DNA of 64,000 nucleotides from contig NZ_CP108055.1 of the NCBI RefSeq assembly GCF_036174265.1, forward strand, positions 3,286,001 to 3,350,000, in the 5' to 3' direction. The position numbers and the translations under genes are program-made. This document shows, piece by piece, positions 42,642 through 51,251 of this stretch. The stretch is from Streptomyces sp. NBC_00285. GTDB lineage: Bacteria; Actinomycetota; Actinomycetes; Streptomycetales; Streptomycetaceae. Numbering within the stretch: the first letter of the stretch is position 1; every line of letters begins with the position of its first letter. The notes under the pieces were generated by a model that saw only the letters and a program-made list of their open reading frames with translations, was not told the origin of the DNA and did no database searches.

Positions 42642-45107
42642 TCAGACGTTAATCGTCGCGGTGACCCGGCGGTCCTCGATCGAGCTACCCACCTGGATTT
42701 CGTACGAACCCTTCACATGCGACCACGTCGAGGTCTTGTCGTCCCAGATCTCGAAGGCCCTGCGCGGCAGCCGCACGGTGACCTCGACGCTCTCCCCCGG
42801 GCCGGCCTCGGCTCCGGCGAATCCGGCGAGCCGGCGGGCGGGGCGCTCGGCGTCGGGCTCGGCGGGTGCCAGGTAGACCTGGACGACCTCGCGGCCGGGG
42901 CGGGTGCCCGAGTTGCGCAGCCGGACCCGGACGGTGGCGCCCTGGACCTCGACGGACTCGTAGGTCCAGTCGGTGTAGCCGAGGCCGTGGCCGAAGGGGT
43001 AGGCCGGGGTGCGGCCCTCCTTCTCCCAGGCCGCGTACCCGATGAACACGCCCTCGTCGTAGGGGAGTTCACCATCGGAGGGGGCGACCCGGGTGACGGG
43101 GGCGTCGGCCAGGGTGCCCCAGGTGGTGGGCAGCCGGCCGCCGGGCTCGTGGAGGCCGGTCAGCACGTCGGCGAGGGCGGCGCCGCCCTCCTGGCCGGGG
43201 AACCAGCCGAGCAGGACGGCGGCGACGTCCTCGCGCCAGGGCAGTTCCACCGGGGAACCGGAGTTGACGACCACGACGGTGTTCGGATTGGCGGCGGCGA
43301 CCGCGCGGACCAGGTCGTCCTGGCGGCCCGGGAGGGTCAGGTCCCGGCGGTCGAAGCCCTCGGACTCGACGCGGTCGGTGGTGGCGACCACGACGACGGC
43401 CGTGTCGGCGTTCCGCGCCGCCTCGACGGCCTCGGCGATCAACTCGTCGGGGTCGCGCTGCGGGTCCCGGTGGGCGAGGGAGAACCCGACGACCTTCATC
43501 GGGACGTTCTCGGGCAGGACGACGGTGTACGTCAGGGACACGTCGACCGGCTCGCCCGCGGTCAGTTCGACGTGGGCGCGGGGCTCGGGGGCGCCGAAGA
43601 AGGAGACGAAGGGGTCGTCCTTGTCGGTGCGCTGGACGTCGTCGTAGTACGTGGTGCCGTCGACGACCAGCGTGAAGGCGCCGAGGCCCTTGATGCCGAA
43701 GGTGTGCGTGCCGGTCTCGCGGGGGGTGAAGGCGCCGGTGAGTTCCACGGTGTGCAGACGGTCGTGGGTGACGCCCTCGGGGAGGTCCGAGCCCATCCAC
43801 TGGATCTGTCCGCTCGGGGCGGAGCGGGTGGCGATCACGGTGCCGTCGGCGTCGCGGCAGACCGCTTCGAGGGTGAACCCCTTGTCGGCGACGGCCAGTT
43901 CGGTGCTGGGGTCGGCGCCGACGGCGTAGCTGACGGTGCCGTCGGGGAGGGCCGCGGTGAGGCCGTCGAGCGGGGAGACGATGCGGTCCGGGAAGACGGT
44001 GGCGGAGCCGCCGCCGAGGACCCGGGCGTCGCGGGCGGCGGCGCCGCTGAGGGCGACGGTGCCCGTCCTCAGCGGAAGCGCGCCCTCGTTGCGGACCAGC
44101 ACGAAGGAGCGGCGGGCGATCTCGTGGGCCAGCTCGATGCCGTCGACGGTCCCGGGGAGTTCGGTGACGACGGGTTCGGCGCCGTCCAGGATGCCGACGC
44201 GGGCGGCGAGCCGCAGCACGTTGCGTACGGCGGTGTCGACCGTGGCCTCCTCGACGCGGCCGTCCCGCACGGCCTGCGCGAGGGCCTCGCCGTAGACGGT
44301 GGTCGGGCCGGGCATGGCGACGTCGAGACCGCCCTCGATGGCGTCCTTCGTGGAGCGGGCGGCCATCCAGTCGGAGACGTTGTAGCCGTCGAAGCCCCAT
44401 TCGCCGCGCAGGACCTCGTTCACGAGGTGGTGGTGCTCGGTCATCGTCGTGCCGTTGACCGTGTTGTACGCGGTCATGATGCCCCACGGGTGGGCGTTCT
44501 CGACGATGTGCTCGAAGGGGGCCAAATACAGCTCGCGCAGGGCGCGTTCGGAGACCAGGTTGTTCACCGTGAAGCGGTCCGTCTCGGCGTCGTTGGCGAC
44601 GAAGTGCTTGACGGTGGTGCCGACGCCGCCCTCCTGTACGCCCCGCACGTACCCGGCGCCGATCCGTCCCGTCAGGTACGGGTCCTCGCTGTAGGCCTCG
44701 AAGTGGCGGCCGCCCAGCGGGGAGCGGTGGAGGTTGACGGTGGGGGCGAGCAGCACGTGCACGCCCTTGCGGCGGGCCTCCTGGGCGAGCAGTACGCCTG
44801 CCCTGCGGGCTAGTTCGGGGTCCCAGGTGGCGGCGAGGGCGGTCGGGGAGGGCAGGGCGATCGACGGGTCGTCGGCGCTCCAGCGCACACCCCGGACGCC
44901 GATCGGGCCGTCGGACATGACGAGGGAGGCCAGGCCGATGTCGGGGAGCGCGGGCAGCGTCCACATGTCCTGGCCGGCCAGCAGCCGGGCCTTGGCGTCC
45001 AGGCCGAGCCGGCCCAGGGCCGCCTCGACGGCCGCCTCGCGGGCCAGGTCGGCGGGGGTGGTCCCCCCGGGTCCTTCGGCTGCCTCGGGTGCCTCGGGTG
45101 CCGCCAT
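42642..45107 (-). CDS. glycoside hydrolase family 3 beta-glucosidase with PA14-like insert
   Basis: An 821-residue enzyme. The N-terminal GH3 barrel includes VKHFVAND (166-173) and GFDGYNVSDW with nucleophile Asp246; the C-terminal GH3 domain includes VVVVNSGSPVELPW and a fibronectin-III-like end (VRVRLRNSGTRPGREVVQVYL). A PA14-like insert (about 400-540, TGTHTFGIKGLGAFTLVVDG) helps bind sugar, as in BglX-like plant and bacterial enzymes. No signal peptide is visible, so it probably acts on imported oligosaccharides. AGGAGG lies 7 nt before ATG 45107. It is divergent from a TetR gene. Confidence 0.93.
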   Translation of the reverse strand: MAAPEAPEAAEGPGGTTPADLAREAAVEAALGRLGLDAKARLLAGQDMWTLPALPDIGLASLVMSDGPIGVRGVRWSADDPSIALPSPTALAATWDPELARRAGVLLAQEARRKGVHVLLAPTVNLHRSPLGGRHFEAYSEDPYLTGRIGAGYVRGVQEGGVGTTVKHFVANDAETDRFTVNNLVSERALRELYLAPFEHIVENAHPWGIMTAYNTVNGTTMTEHHHLVNEVLRGEWGFDGYNVSDWMAARSTKDAIEGGLDVAMPGPTTVYGEALAQAVRDGRVEEATVDTAVRNVLRLAARVGILDGAEPVVTELPGTVDGIELAHEIARRSFVLVRNEGALPLRTGTVALSGAAARDARVLGGGSATVFPDRIVSPLDGLTAALPDGTVSYAVGADPSTELAVADKGFTLEAVCRDADGTVIATRSAPSGQIQWMGSDLPEGVTHDRLHTVELTGAFTPRETGTHTFGIKGLGAFTLVVDGTTYYDDVQRTDKDDPFVSFFGAPEPRAHVELTAGEPVDVSLTYTVVLPENVPMKVVGFSLAHRDPQRDPDELIAEAVEAARNADTAVVVVATTDRVESEGFDRRDLTLPGRQDDLVRAVAAANPNTVVVVNSGSPVELPWREDVAAVLLGWFPGQEGGAALADVLTGLHEPGGRLPTTWGTLADAPVTRVAPSDGELPYDEGVFIGYAAWEKEGRTPAYPFGHGLGYTDWTYESVEVQGATVRVRLRNSGTRPGREVVQVYLAPAEPDAERPARRLAGFAGAEAGPGESVEVTVRLPRRAFEIWDDKTSTWSHVKGSYEIQVGSSIEDRRVTATINV

Positions 45108-45182
45108 GGCGGTGCCTCCTCGTTGAAGTCCGTCCGTCCCCGACATCGTGCATGGATTACCTGGTGAACGGTAGGTTTCGTT

Positions 45183-45203
45183 ACCCTGTCGTTATATTAG
45201 GGT
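45183..45203. promoter_or_regulatory. candidate operator between GH3 and tetR genes
   Basis: ACCCT-N11-AGGGT (45183-45187, 45199-45203) overlaps the TAGGGT -10 box (45198-45203) of the tetR gene within an AT-rich part of the 103-bp divergent gap. Confidence 0.45.
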
Positions 45204-45210
45204 GGTCGGC

Positions 45211-45792
45211 ATGCCGTACGGTGACGCCATGAACGCCAGGACCAGAAGCGAGGAGCGCCGGGCGGAGATCGTCCGGGCGGCCCTGGAGGTCATCGCCGAG
45301 CGCGGCTACCGGGGCGCGAGCCTGGCCGCGGTGGCCGAGCGGGTCGGGCTGACCCAGCAGGGCCTGCTGCACCACTTCCCCACCAAGGACGCGCTGCTGG
45401 TCGCGGTGCTCAAGGAGCGGGACAAGTGGGACGCCCTGCCGGACGGCAGCTGGCGGGTCGATCTGCTCGCCTCCCTCGTCGAGTACAACGCCATGCGGCC
45501 CGGCATCATCCAGACCTTCTCGGCGCTGCTCGGCGAGAGCGTGACGGAGGGGCATCCCACGCGGGAGTACTTCACCGGCCGCTACACCAGGGTGCGTGCG
45601 TCGATGGTGACGGCCCTGCGCTCCGAGTACGGCGAACGGCTCCCGAACGGCCTCACTCCGGAGCGGACCGCGCCGCTGCTGGTCGCCGTGATGGACGGAC
45701 TCCAGTACCAGTGGCTGCTGGACCCGGAGTCGGTGGACATGCCGGGGGCGTTCCGGGACTTCCTCACACTGCTGGGCGAGCCGGTGACCTGA
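45211..45792 (+). CDS. TetR family transcriptional regulator
   Basis: A 193-residue regulator. RAEIVRAALEVIAERGYRGASLAAVAERVGLTQQGLLHHFPTKDALL is the DNA-binding domain, and the remainder a helical ligand domain. It likely controls the divergent GH3 gene. Two starts fit the leaderless rule: ATG 45211 (TAGGGT 7 nt upstream) and ATG 45229 (TACGGT 45217-45222, 6 nt upstream); I prefer the first for its better -10. Confidence 0.88.
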   Translation: MPYGDAMNARTRSEERRAEIVRAALEVIAERGYRGASLAAVAERVGLTQQGLLHHFPTKDALLVAVLKERDKWDALPDGSWRVDLLASLVEYNAMRPGIIQTFSALLGESVTEGHPTREYFTGRYTRVRASMVTALRSEYGERLPNGLTPERTAPLLVAVMDGLQYQWLLDPESVDMPGAFRDFLTLLGEPVT

Positions 45793-45810
45793 CCGGCCCG
45801 GCCCGGCCGG

Positions 45811-46140
45811 TCACTGTCCCCAGACCGCCGCCAGCGACTTGCCGACCACGACGAGGCCGGCCAGCGTGACCGCCCCGGCGGTGTCCCCGACGGCCAGCAG
45901 TGCGAGCACTCCGGCTCCGAACCACAGCGCCTCGAAGCCGAACCGGGCGACGCCGTGCATCCTGTGCCGCGCCTTCCGGGCCCCGAACAGGGCCCACAGG
46001 GCGATGAGCAGCCCGGGTGCGGCGAGGCCGAGCAGCCAGGCCACGGGGGTCGCCACGTCACGAGTGAAGCCCCACCACGCGGCTCCCGCCAGGGCGCCCA
46101 GCTCGATGAGGAAGAGAACGCCCAGATTGGCTGCCTTCAT
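45811..46140 (-). CDS. YrdB family (DUF2568) membrane protein
   Basis: A 109-residue protein with four hydrophobic helices. MKAANLGVLFLIELGALAGAAWWGF and HGVARFGFEALWFGAGVLAL match the YrdB/DUF2568 pattern. Function is unknown. A GATACT box (46153-46148) lies 7 nt before ATG 46140. Convergent with the TetR gene, gap 18 bp. Confidence 0.75.
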   Translation of the reverse strand: MKAANLGVLFLIELGALAGAAWWGFTRDVATPVAWLLGLAAPGLLIALWALFGARKARHRMHGVARFGFEALWFGAGVLALLAVGDTAGAVTLAGLVVVGKSLAAVWGQ

Positions 46141-46266
46141 GCACGGCAGTATCCCCCGGCGACCGCTCCGGCCGGGCTCCCCATGGCGTAGACCACTTCC
46201 GTCACGCGATACTGCCGTCGTCCGGTACCACGCGCGCCCCACAGCGACGGAAGGACCTGAACTCCC

Positions 46267-47496
46267 TTGATATCCCTACGTGTTCGGATCGGCATCCTTG
46301 GACTGACCGTTCTGGCGGGTCTGGCGGTCCCCGCGAGCCCAGCGGTGGCGGAGACCGCGCCCTCGCCCACGGTGGAGGAGCAGCGGCTGGACGGGGCGGT
46401 GCCGCGGGAGATCCTGGAGCGGTCCGGGTTCGACGCAGTGCCGCTCCGCTTCACGCGGGCGCTCGGGGCGACGCGTTCCTACGCCGAGGCGCGGAAGGTG
46501 GTCGTGGGGCAGGGGTCCGCGTTGTGGCGGCGGGCCGTCGACCGGGCGCAGGGGCGGGGGCCGGCCGGCGGGGACCTCAGCCGGGACGACGACCGGCCGT
46601 TGTACTGGGCCCGGTTGGGGATGACCCGTGAAGTGCGGACCTGGGAACCGGCGTTCGGGCTGTCGGACAGGCAACGGGACGCCCTGCTGGGTGAGTTGGA
46701 GCGGACCTCGCGGGGGCAGACCGCCGTGCGGTATCCGGGCGGCGAGCGGCTGAAGCGGGTGCTCGTCACCGGGTTCGACCCGTTCACGCTCGACCGGGAC
46801 ATACGGATCTCCAATCCGTCCGGGGCGACCGCGCTGGCGCTGGACGGAACGGTGATCCGGACGGCCGACGGGCCGGCGCGGGTGGAGACCGTCGTCTTCC
46901 CGGTGCGGTGGCAGGACTTCACGGAAGGGACCGTGGAGCGGGCGCTGCGGCCGTATCTGAAGAAGGTGGACCTCTTCACCACCGTGAGCCAGGGGCGGGT
47001 GGGGCGGTTCGACGTCGAGCGCACCAACGGGGCCTGGCGGGGCGGGTTCCCGGACAACGACACCGTCGGGGTGACGGGGACGGTCCCGGTCGCCGATCCG
47101 GCCTCGCAGCCGCAGTGGACCACGACGACGCTGCCGTACAAGGCGATCGTGGACGCGGACACCGGGCGCTTCCCGGTCTACGACCACACCGCTGTGACCG
47201 AGATCCCGGCGGGCGGGACGGAGCCCGTGGTGCGGGCGGACGGCCCCACCCCGGGATCGGCGGCCCGGGCCGGAGGCGGCGGCGACTACCTCTCCAACGA
47301 GATCGCCTACCGGGCCACGCTGCTCCGGGACCGGCTGGGGCTGCACGACACCCTGCCGGGCGGCCATGTGCACACGCCTGTGCTGCAGTTCGGGACCGGG
47401 AACACCACCGAGGTCACCGATCCCGACTTCGTGCGGAACCGGCTGGACATCATCGCGCAGGTGCGGGCGATTCTGGTGGTGGCGGCGGGGGCGTAG
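46267..47496 (+). CDS. secreted pyroglutamyl-peptidase-like protein with Ser at the Cys position
   Basis: A 409-residue protein with a signal peptide (ILGLTVLAGLAVPASPAVAETA). Residues from about 158 (KRVLVTGFDPF) to the end match the pyroglutamyl peptidase I (C15) fold. In C15 enzymes the catalytic Cys is in a (V/A)-C-N segment; here the segment reads GGGGDYLSNEIAYR, with Ser343 in place of Cys. The catalytic His region is kept (GHVHTPVLQF, His369). The protein is about twice the length of cytosolic Pcp because of an unassigned N-terminal 150 residues. The start is TTG 46267 with GGAAGGA 11 nt upstream; no other good in-frame start is near. Confidence 0.75.
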   Translation: MISLRVRIGILGLTVLAGLAVPASPAVAETAPSPTVEEQRLDGAVPREILERSGFDAVPLRFTRALGATRSYAEARKVVVGQGSALWRRAVDRAQGRGPAGGDLSRDDDRPLYWARLGMTREVRTWEPAFGLSDRQRDALLGELERTSRGQTAVRYPGGERLKRVLVTGFDPFTLDRDIRISNPSGATALALDGTVIRTADGPARVETVVFPVRWQDFTEGTVERALRPYLKKVDLFTTVSQGRVGRFDVERTNGAWRGGFPDNDTVGVTGTVPVADPASQPQWTTTTLPYKAIVDADTGRFPVYDHTAVTEIPAGGTEPVVRADGPTPGSAARAGGGGDYLSNEIAYRATLLRDRLGLHDTLPGGHVHTPVLQFGTGNTTEVTDPDFVRNRLDIIAQVRAILVVAAGA

Positions 47497-47935
47497 GGCT
47501 TTCGGAGCGGGTGGGCCACTTCAGGAGGGCCGCCGTCTCCGTGAAGTCCAGGCGGCGGTAGAAGTCGGCGGCCCTGCGCGTCGGTACGGTGACCTCCACG
47601 TCGCCCGCCTGCCGCGCACGGGCCTGGACCGCGCGGACGAGCCGGGAGCCGGTGCCCCGGCCGCGCCGCGACGGGGCCACGGCGAGTTCCAGGAGTTCGA
47701 GCACGGTGCCGCCCGCGAACAGGGTGGGCATCCTGGCCGCGTAGGCGTATCCGACGATCCGTGTCTCCTGCTCGGCGACCAGGAACTCGGCACGGTTCTC
47801 GGCGGCGGCCCGCAGGACCTGGGGGAAGGTGACGGCCGCGAAGCGCTCCTGGCCGGGGCGGTGGGTGGTGGCGAAGTCGCGCAGGAGCAGGAAGACGGCG
47901 TCCGCGTCCGCGGTGGTCGCCGGGCGGACCGTCAC
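47450..47935 (-). CDS. GNAT family N-acetyltransferase
   Basis: A 161-residue acetyltransferase. LELAVAPSRRGRGTGSRLVRAVQARA contains the acetyl-CoA loop (R-R-G-R-G-x-G), and ADFYRRLDFTETAALL follows. The last 20 residues are Pro-rich and are encoded opposite the end of the peptidase-like gene, a 47-bp convergent overlap. GTG 47935 overlaps the TGA of the upstream EI24 gene (GTGA), so the pair is translationally coupled. Confidence 0.85.
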   Translation of the reverse strand: MTVRPATTADADAVFLLLRDFATTHRPGQERFAAVTFPQVLRAAAENRAEFLVAEQETRIVGYAYAARMPTLFAGGTVLELLELAVAPSRRGRGTGSRLVRAVQARARQAGDVEVTVPTRRAADFYRRLDFTETAALLKWPTRSESPTPPPPPPESPAPAR

Positions 47936-48744
47936 GTCAGGTCCCGGGCCGACCGGACACCCGTCTCCTCATCGCCGTCCTCCTGGTTGTCGCCCCGGGT
48001 CTCCTCCCCCAGCAGTTCCCGCGCCATCAGCGTGGCGCCCGCCACCGCGCCCGGCATGAGGAACACCGCGACGAAGGGGACCACGAATGCTACGGCGAGG
48101 GGGGTGCCGAAGCCCCAGATGAGGGTCTTGCGGGAGCGCAGGAGGGCGAGGCGGGCGCGGAGTTCGACGCCTCGGCGCTGGAGGGCCACCCCGGTGAGTT
48201 CCTCGGTGAGGAAGAAGCCCGTCACGAAGAAGCCGATCACCGGGACCACGGTCTGGCCCACGAAGGGGATGAAGCCCAGGGCGAAGAGCAGAACGGCCCA
48301 CAGCAGGGCGCGGACGAGGACGCGGAGGCTGTCCCGCGCCGAGATCAGCAGCTCGCGCCAGAGGGGGAGGCCGGACTCGGGGGCCGTGCCGTCCGGGGAC
48401 ACGTCCCGGTCGACCTTCTCGGAGAGGTTCTCGTAGAAGGGCTGGCCGACGAGGAGGGTGACCGCTGTGAAGGTCAGCACCGCGAGGAGCAGGGCGAGGG
48501 CGAACAGGACCACCGTGAGGAAGCCGCGGAACAGGCCCTGCCAGGGGCTCGACCAGTCGTCCGCGAACGGCGTCGCCCAGGACACGAAGTCCTCGCCCCA
48601 GGTGGCCAGTGCGACCAGGGCCGCCACGTACAGCACCAGGGTGACCAGACCCGGGATCAGGCCGAAGCCGTACTGCTTGCCGTGCCGGGCAACCCAGCGC
48701 TGGCCCTTCAGGAGATAGTGGAAGCCCGTCCCGAGATCACGCAT
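47932..48744 (-). CDS. EI24 domain (CysZ-like) membrane protein
   Basis: A 270-residue membrane protein with about four to six helices. GTGFHYLLKGQRWVARHGKQYGFGLIPGLVTLVLY at the N-terminus and GFIPFVGQTVVPVIGFFVTGFFLTEE are typical of the EI24/CysZ family. CysZ imports sulfate; whether that applies to actinobacterial EI24 proteins is not known. TAGGGT at 48757-48752 lies 7 nt before ATG 48744 (leaderless). Operon with the GNAT gene downstream. Confidence 0.88.
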   Translation of the reverse strand: MRDLGTGFHYLLKGQRWVARHGKQYGFGLIPGLVTLVLYVAALVALATWGEDFVSWATPFADDWSSPWQGLFRGFLTVVLFALALLLAVLTFTAVTLLVGQPFYENLSEKVDRDVSPDGTAPESGLPLWRELLISARDSLRVLVRALLWAVLLFALGFIPFVGQTVVPVIGFFVTGFFLTEELTGVALQRRGVELRARLALLRSRKTLIWGFGTPLAVAFVVPFVAVFLMPGAVAGATLMARELLGEETRGDNQEDGDEETGVRSARDLT

Positions 48745-48768
48745 GGCCGGAACCCTATCGGGTGCCGC

Positions 48769-49632
48769 TCACGCCGGGGACACGGCCACCACCATCCCCT
48801 GCTGCGCCGCCGGGGACACCGCCGCGGACACCCTGACCGCCACCGCCCGGGCCACACTGCCGGTACGCGAGGCGGCGGCCGTCAGCGCGGGCTGGAGGCG
48901 TTCCAGGCCGGTCACGAAAAGTTCCTCGCCTGCGATCAGCACCGGCCGGGCCGCCTTCGCGGTCGCCGCCGCCGCGTCCGTCAGGTCGGCGAGGGGCGGG
49001 AGCGTCGCGCGTACGACCCCGGCACCGGCGGCGGCCGCCCGCTCGGCCAGGGCCACCTGGAGGGGCATCAACGGGGCCGCCGCGGCCGTCAACGCGTCGG
49101 CGACACGGCGGAGTTCGGGCGTCGAGTCACGCAGTACGTCGGCCGCCGCCCGGATCAGCGGGGTCAGGGCCAGCAGCATGCCCGCGGCCACGCCCGCCGC
49201 CACGGGGAGCAGCGGCGAGGCCGCCTCCACCAGGTCGCCGAGCGCCGTCGCGAACTCCTCGACCGCCGGCTCCACCGCGTCCAGGACGGGCAGCAGGCTG
49301 TCGCCGAGCGCCGCGAGGAGCGCCTGCGCCGGTTCGCTCACCGGATGCACGGCCAGCGGGGCGCCCGCGGTACCGAGCCGGGTGAGGGTGTCGACGATCC
49401 GGTAGAACGCCTCCTGGGCCTGCGGGGACGCGCTCGCCTCGGCCAGTTCCGCCGTCGTCTCACGCAGGACGCGCAACGCCTCGGTGCCGGAACCGTCCCT
49501 CGGGTCGAGGGTGTTGATCGCGATCCTGGTGATGTTTGAGGCCGTGTCGAGGAGTTGGCCGGTGATGTCGGTGGTGCTCCGTGCCATGCGCAGCACGTCG
49601 TCCCTGCTGGGGAGCGAAGGGATCGTTGCCAT
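48769..49632 (-). CDS. Ala-rich helical protein, unknown function
   Basis: A 287-residue protein I do not recognise. It is about one third Ala, without Cys, and nearly all helix; two stretches (AASPLLPVAAGVAAGMLLALTPLIRAAADVL, and the C-terminal AVAVRVSAAVSPAAQQGMVVAVSP) are moderately hydrophobic. The pattern of TxLxxxAxxxLxxLxxxAxPL repeats resembles apolipoprotein or phasin-like amphipathic proteins. ATG 49632 has AGGAG 6 nt upstream. No operon partner is evident. Confidence 0.65.
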   Translation of the reverse strand: MATIPSLPSRDDVLRMARSTTDITGQLLDTASNITRIAINTLDPRDGSGTEALRVLRETTAELAEASASPQAQEAFYRIVDTLTRLGTAGAPLAVHPVSEPAQALLAALGDSLLPVLDAVEPAVEEFATALGDLVEAASPLLPVAAGVAAGMLLALTPLIRAAADVLRDSTPELRRVADALTAAAAPLMPLQVALAERAAAAGAGVVRATLPPLADLTDAAAATAKAARPVLIAGEELFVTGLERLQPALTAAASRTGSVARAVAVRVSAAVSPAAQQGMVVAVSPA

Positions 49633-49809
49633 GGGCATCTCCTGTGGGACTCGCGCGCCGCCCGCTTCCGCTGCCTTCAGCATGCCCCGTCCGGTGGGCA
49701 GGGGATGCGCCATCCGGGGCATCCGTGTCCCCGACTCCCTCCGGTTGCGATTGAGTCGAACAGGTACATCTCGCCGTACCGATCTCAGGAAGCTCCGGAG
49801 GAGGTATGC

Positions 49810-49992
49810 GTGCACATCACGAGAGCCGTCCTGCTCACCGCCCTCGCCGGCGTGCCGCTGCCGACCCCGAACAGCGCGACTGCGGATCCCGAGACCCCCA
49901 CCCGCGAGTCCCTTTTCCGGGATCATCCGGAGAGGGAGTTCGCCCAGGTCGGACGGGCATTGTTCACCATGGCACACACGAGCAGCGGCTGA
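49810..49992 (+). CDS. small secreted-type protein ahead of a serine hydrolase
   Basis: A 60-residue reading frame with a very strong ribosome site (GGAGGAGG, 49797-49804) 5 nt before GTG 49810. The N-terminus MHITRAVLLTALAGVPLPTPNSATA looks like a short signal peptide; the mature part would be about 35 polar residues. Its TGA overlaps the GAGGAGAG ribosome site of the next gene, which starts 9 nt later, so coupling is likely. I know no family for it. An alternative ATG 49806 in another frame gives a typical GC-rich artefact. Confidence 0.5.
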   Translation: MHITRAVLLTALAGVPLPTPNSATADPETPTRESLFRDHPEREFAQVGRALFTMAHTSSG

Positions 49993-50001
49993 GGAGAGCG
50001 G

Positions 50002-51153
50002 ATGACGCAGGAGATCCACGGCACGGTCGCGGACGGCTTCGAGGCGGTGCGCGAGGAGTTCACCGCGTCCGTGGCGCGCGAACGGCCCGACTACGAGGGG
50101 CAGTTGAGCGCGTACGTCCATGGCCGGCAGGTCGTCGACCTGTGGGCCGGTGAAGGGGTCGGGCCCGACTCCCTCTACGGCGTGTTCTCGTCGACCAAGG
50201 GTGCCGCCCATCTGGTGGTCGCGCTCCTCGTCCAGGAGGGCACGCTGGAGCCGGACCGCAAAGTCACCTACTACTGGCCGGAGTTCGGGGCCGAGGGCAA
50301 GGGCCAGCTCACCCTGCGCGAGCTCCTGTCGCACCGGGCCGGGGTGGTCGGCCTGGACGCCGGGTTCACCGCGCAGGAGCTGGCCGACGACCGGGCGATG
50401 GCGGAACGGCTGGCGGACCAGAAGCCGTTCTGGCGTCCGGGCACGGCCTTCGGGTATCACGCGCTCGTCATCGGGGCGCTCAGCGGCGAGATCGTGCGGC
50501 GCGCGACGGGCCGTACGCTCCAGGAGATCTACGAGGAGCGGATCCGCGCCCCGTACGGACTGGACTTCCACCTGGGCCTGCCCGCCTCGCTGGAACCCCG
50601 GTACCGCTCCGCGCAGCCGATGACCCCGACGGCCGAACAGCAGGCGCTGCTGGACGCGGCACCGACCGCACCGCACACCCTGACCGCGATCGCCTTCAAC
50701 CAGCAGGTGCCGGAACCGGGCGATCTGGTGGACTACGCCAACTCCCGTGCTGTGCGCGCGAAGGGCCCGGCGTCGGCGGGCGGAGTGGCGTCCGCCCGCG
50801 GCCTGGCCGGCATGTACGCCGCGGCGATCAGCGAACGGTCCGACCGTCCACCGCTGTTGAAGCCCGACACGATCGCCGAGGTCGGCCAGATCCACTCCGT
50901 CGGCTACGACCTCGTCGCCCGGGCCCACAAGTCCTACGGCCTCGGCTTCCAGGCCACGGCCGACATGTGGCACCCGTTCCTCGGCGCCGGCGCCTTCGGC
51001 CACAGCGGTGCGGGTGGCTCCCAGGCCTTCGCCGACCCCCGCAGCGGTCTGGCCTACGGCTACACCCGCCGCCGGATGGCGTTCCCGGGAGGGGCGGCAC
51101 CGGAGAACGAGCGGCTGGTGAGGGCCGTGCACCAGGCGGCGCTCACCGTATGA
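50002..51153 (+). CDS. beta-lactamase-family serine hydrolase (EstB-like esterase)
   Basis: A 383-residue enzyme. SSTK (63-66) is the SxxK motif, FGYHALVIG has the YxN-equivalent Tyr (as YHA, seen in EstB-like esterases), and GHSGAGGSQAF gives the third motif. No signal peptide is present. Probably an esterase with broad substrate range. GAGGAGAG precedes ATG 50002, overlapping the end of the small upstream gene. A hairpin terminator begins 5 nt after the stop. Confidence 0.9.
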   Translation: MTQEIHGTVADGFEAVREEFTASVARERPDYEGQLSAYVHGRQVVDLWAGEGVGPDSLYGVFSSTKGAAHLVVALLVQEGTLEPDRKVTYYWPEFGAEGKGQLTLRELLSHRAGVVGLDAGFTAQELADDRAMAERLADQKPFWRPGTAFGYHALVIGALSGEIVRRATGRTLQEIYEERIRAPYGLDFHLGLPASLEPRYRSAQPMTPTAEQQALLDAAPTAPHTLTAIAFNQQVPEPGDLVDYANSRAVRAKGPASAGGVASARGLAGMYAAAISERSDRPPLLKPDTIAEVGQIHSVGYDLVARAHKSYGLGFQATADMWHPFLGAGAFGHSGAGGSQAFADPRSGLAYGYTRRRMAFPGGAAPENERLVRAVHQAALTV

Positions 51154-51158
51154 CAGGA

Positions 51159-51197
51159 GCGGAGGCCGCACCCCACGTCCAGGAGTGCGGCCTCCGC
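51159..51197. terminator. 13-bp hairpin after the serine hydrolase gene
   Basis: GCGGAGGCCGCAC (51159-51171) pairs exactly with GTGCGGCCTCCGC (51185-51197), between convergent genes. Confidence 0.85.
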
Positions 51198-51251
51198 CCG
51201 TGCACGGCCAACGAGCTCCGACCCGGGTACGTCACGCGGTCGGTCCCGCGA

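Noticed and set aside
42618..44813. 731-codon plus-strand open frame
   Set aside because: It is antisense to the GH3 gene, with repetitive Gly/Asp/Val composition and no recognisable motif.
46199..46290. Earlier start for the pyroglutamyl-peptidase-like gene
   Set aside because: No ATG or GTG in frame upstream gives a signal peptide; TTG 46267 is the best choice.
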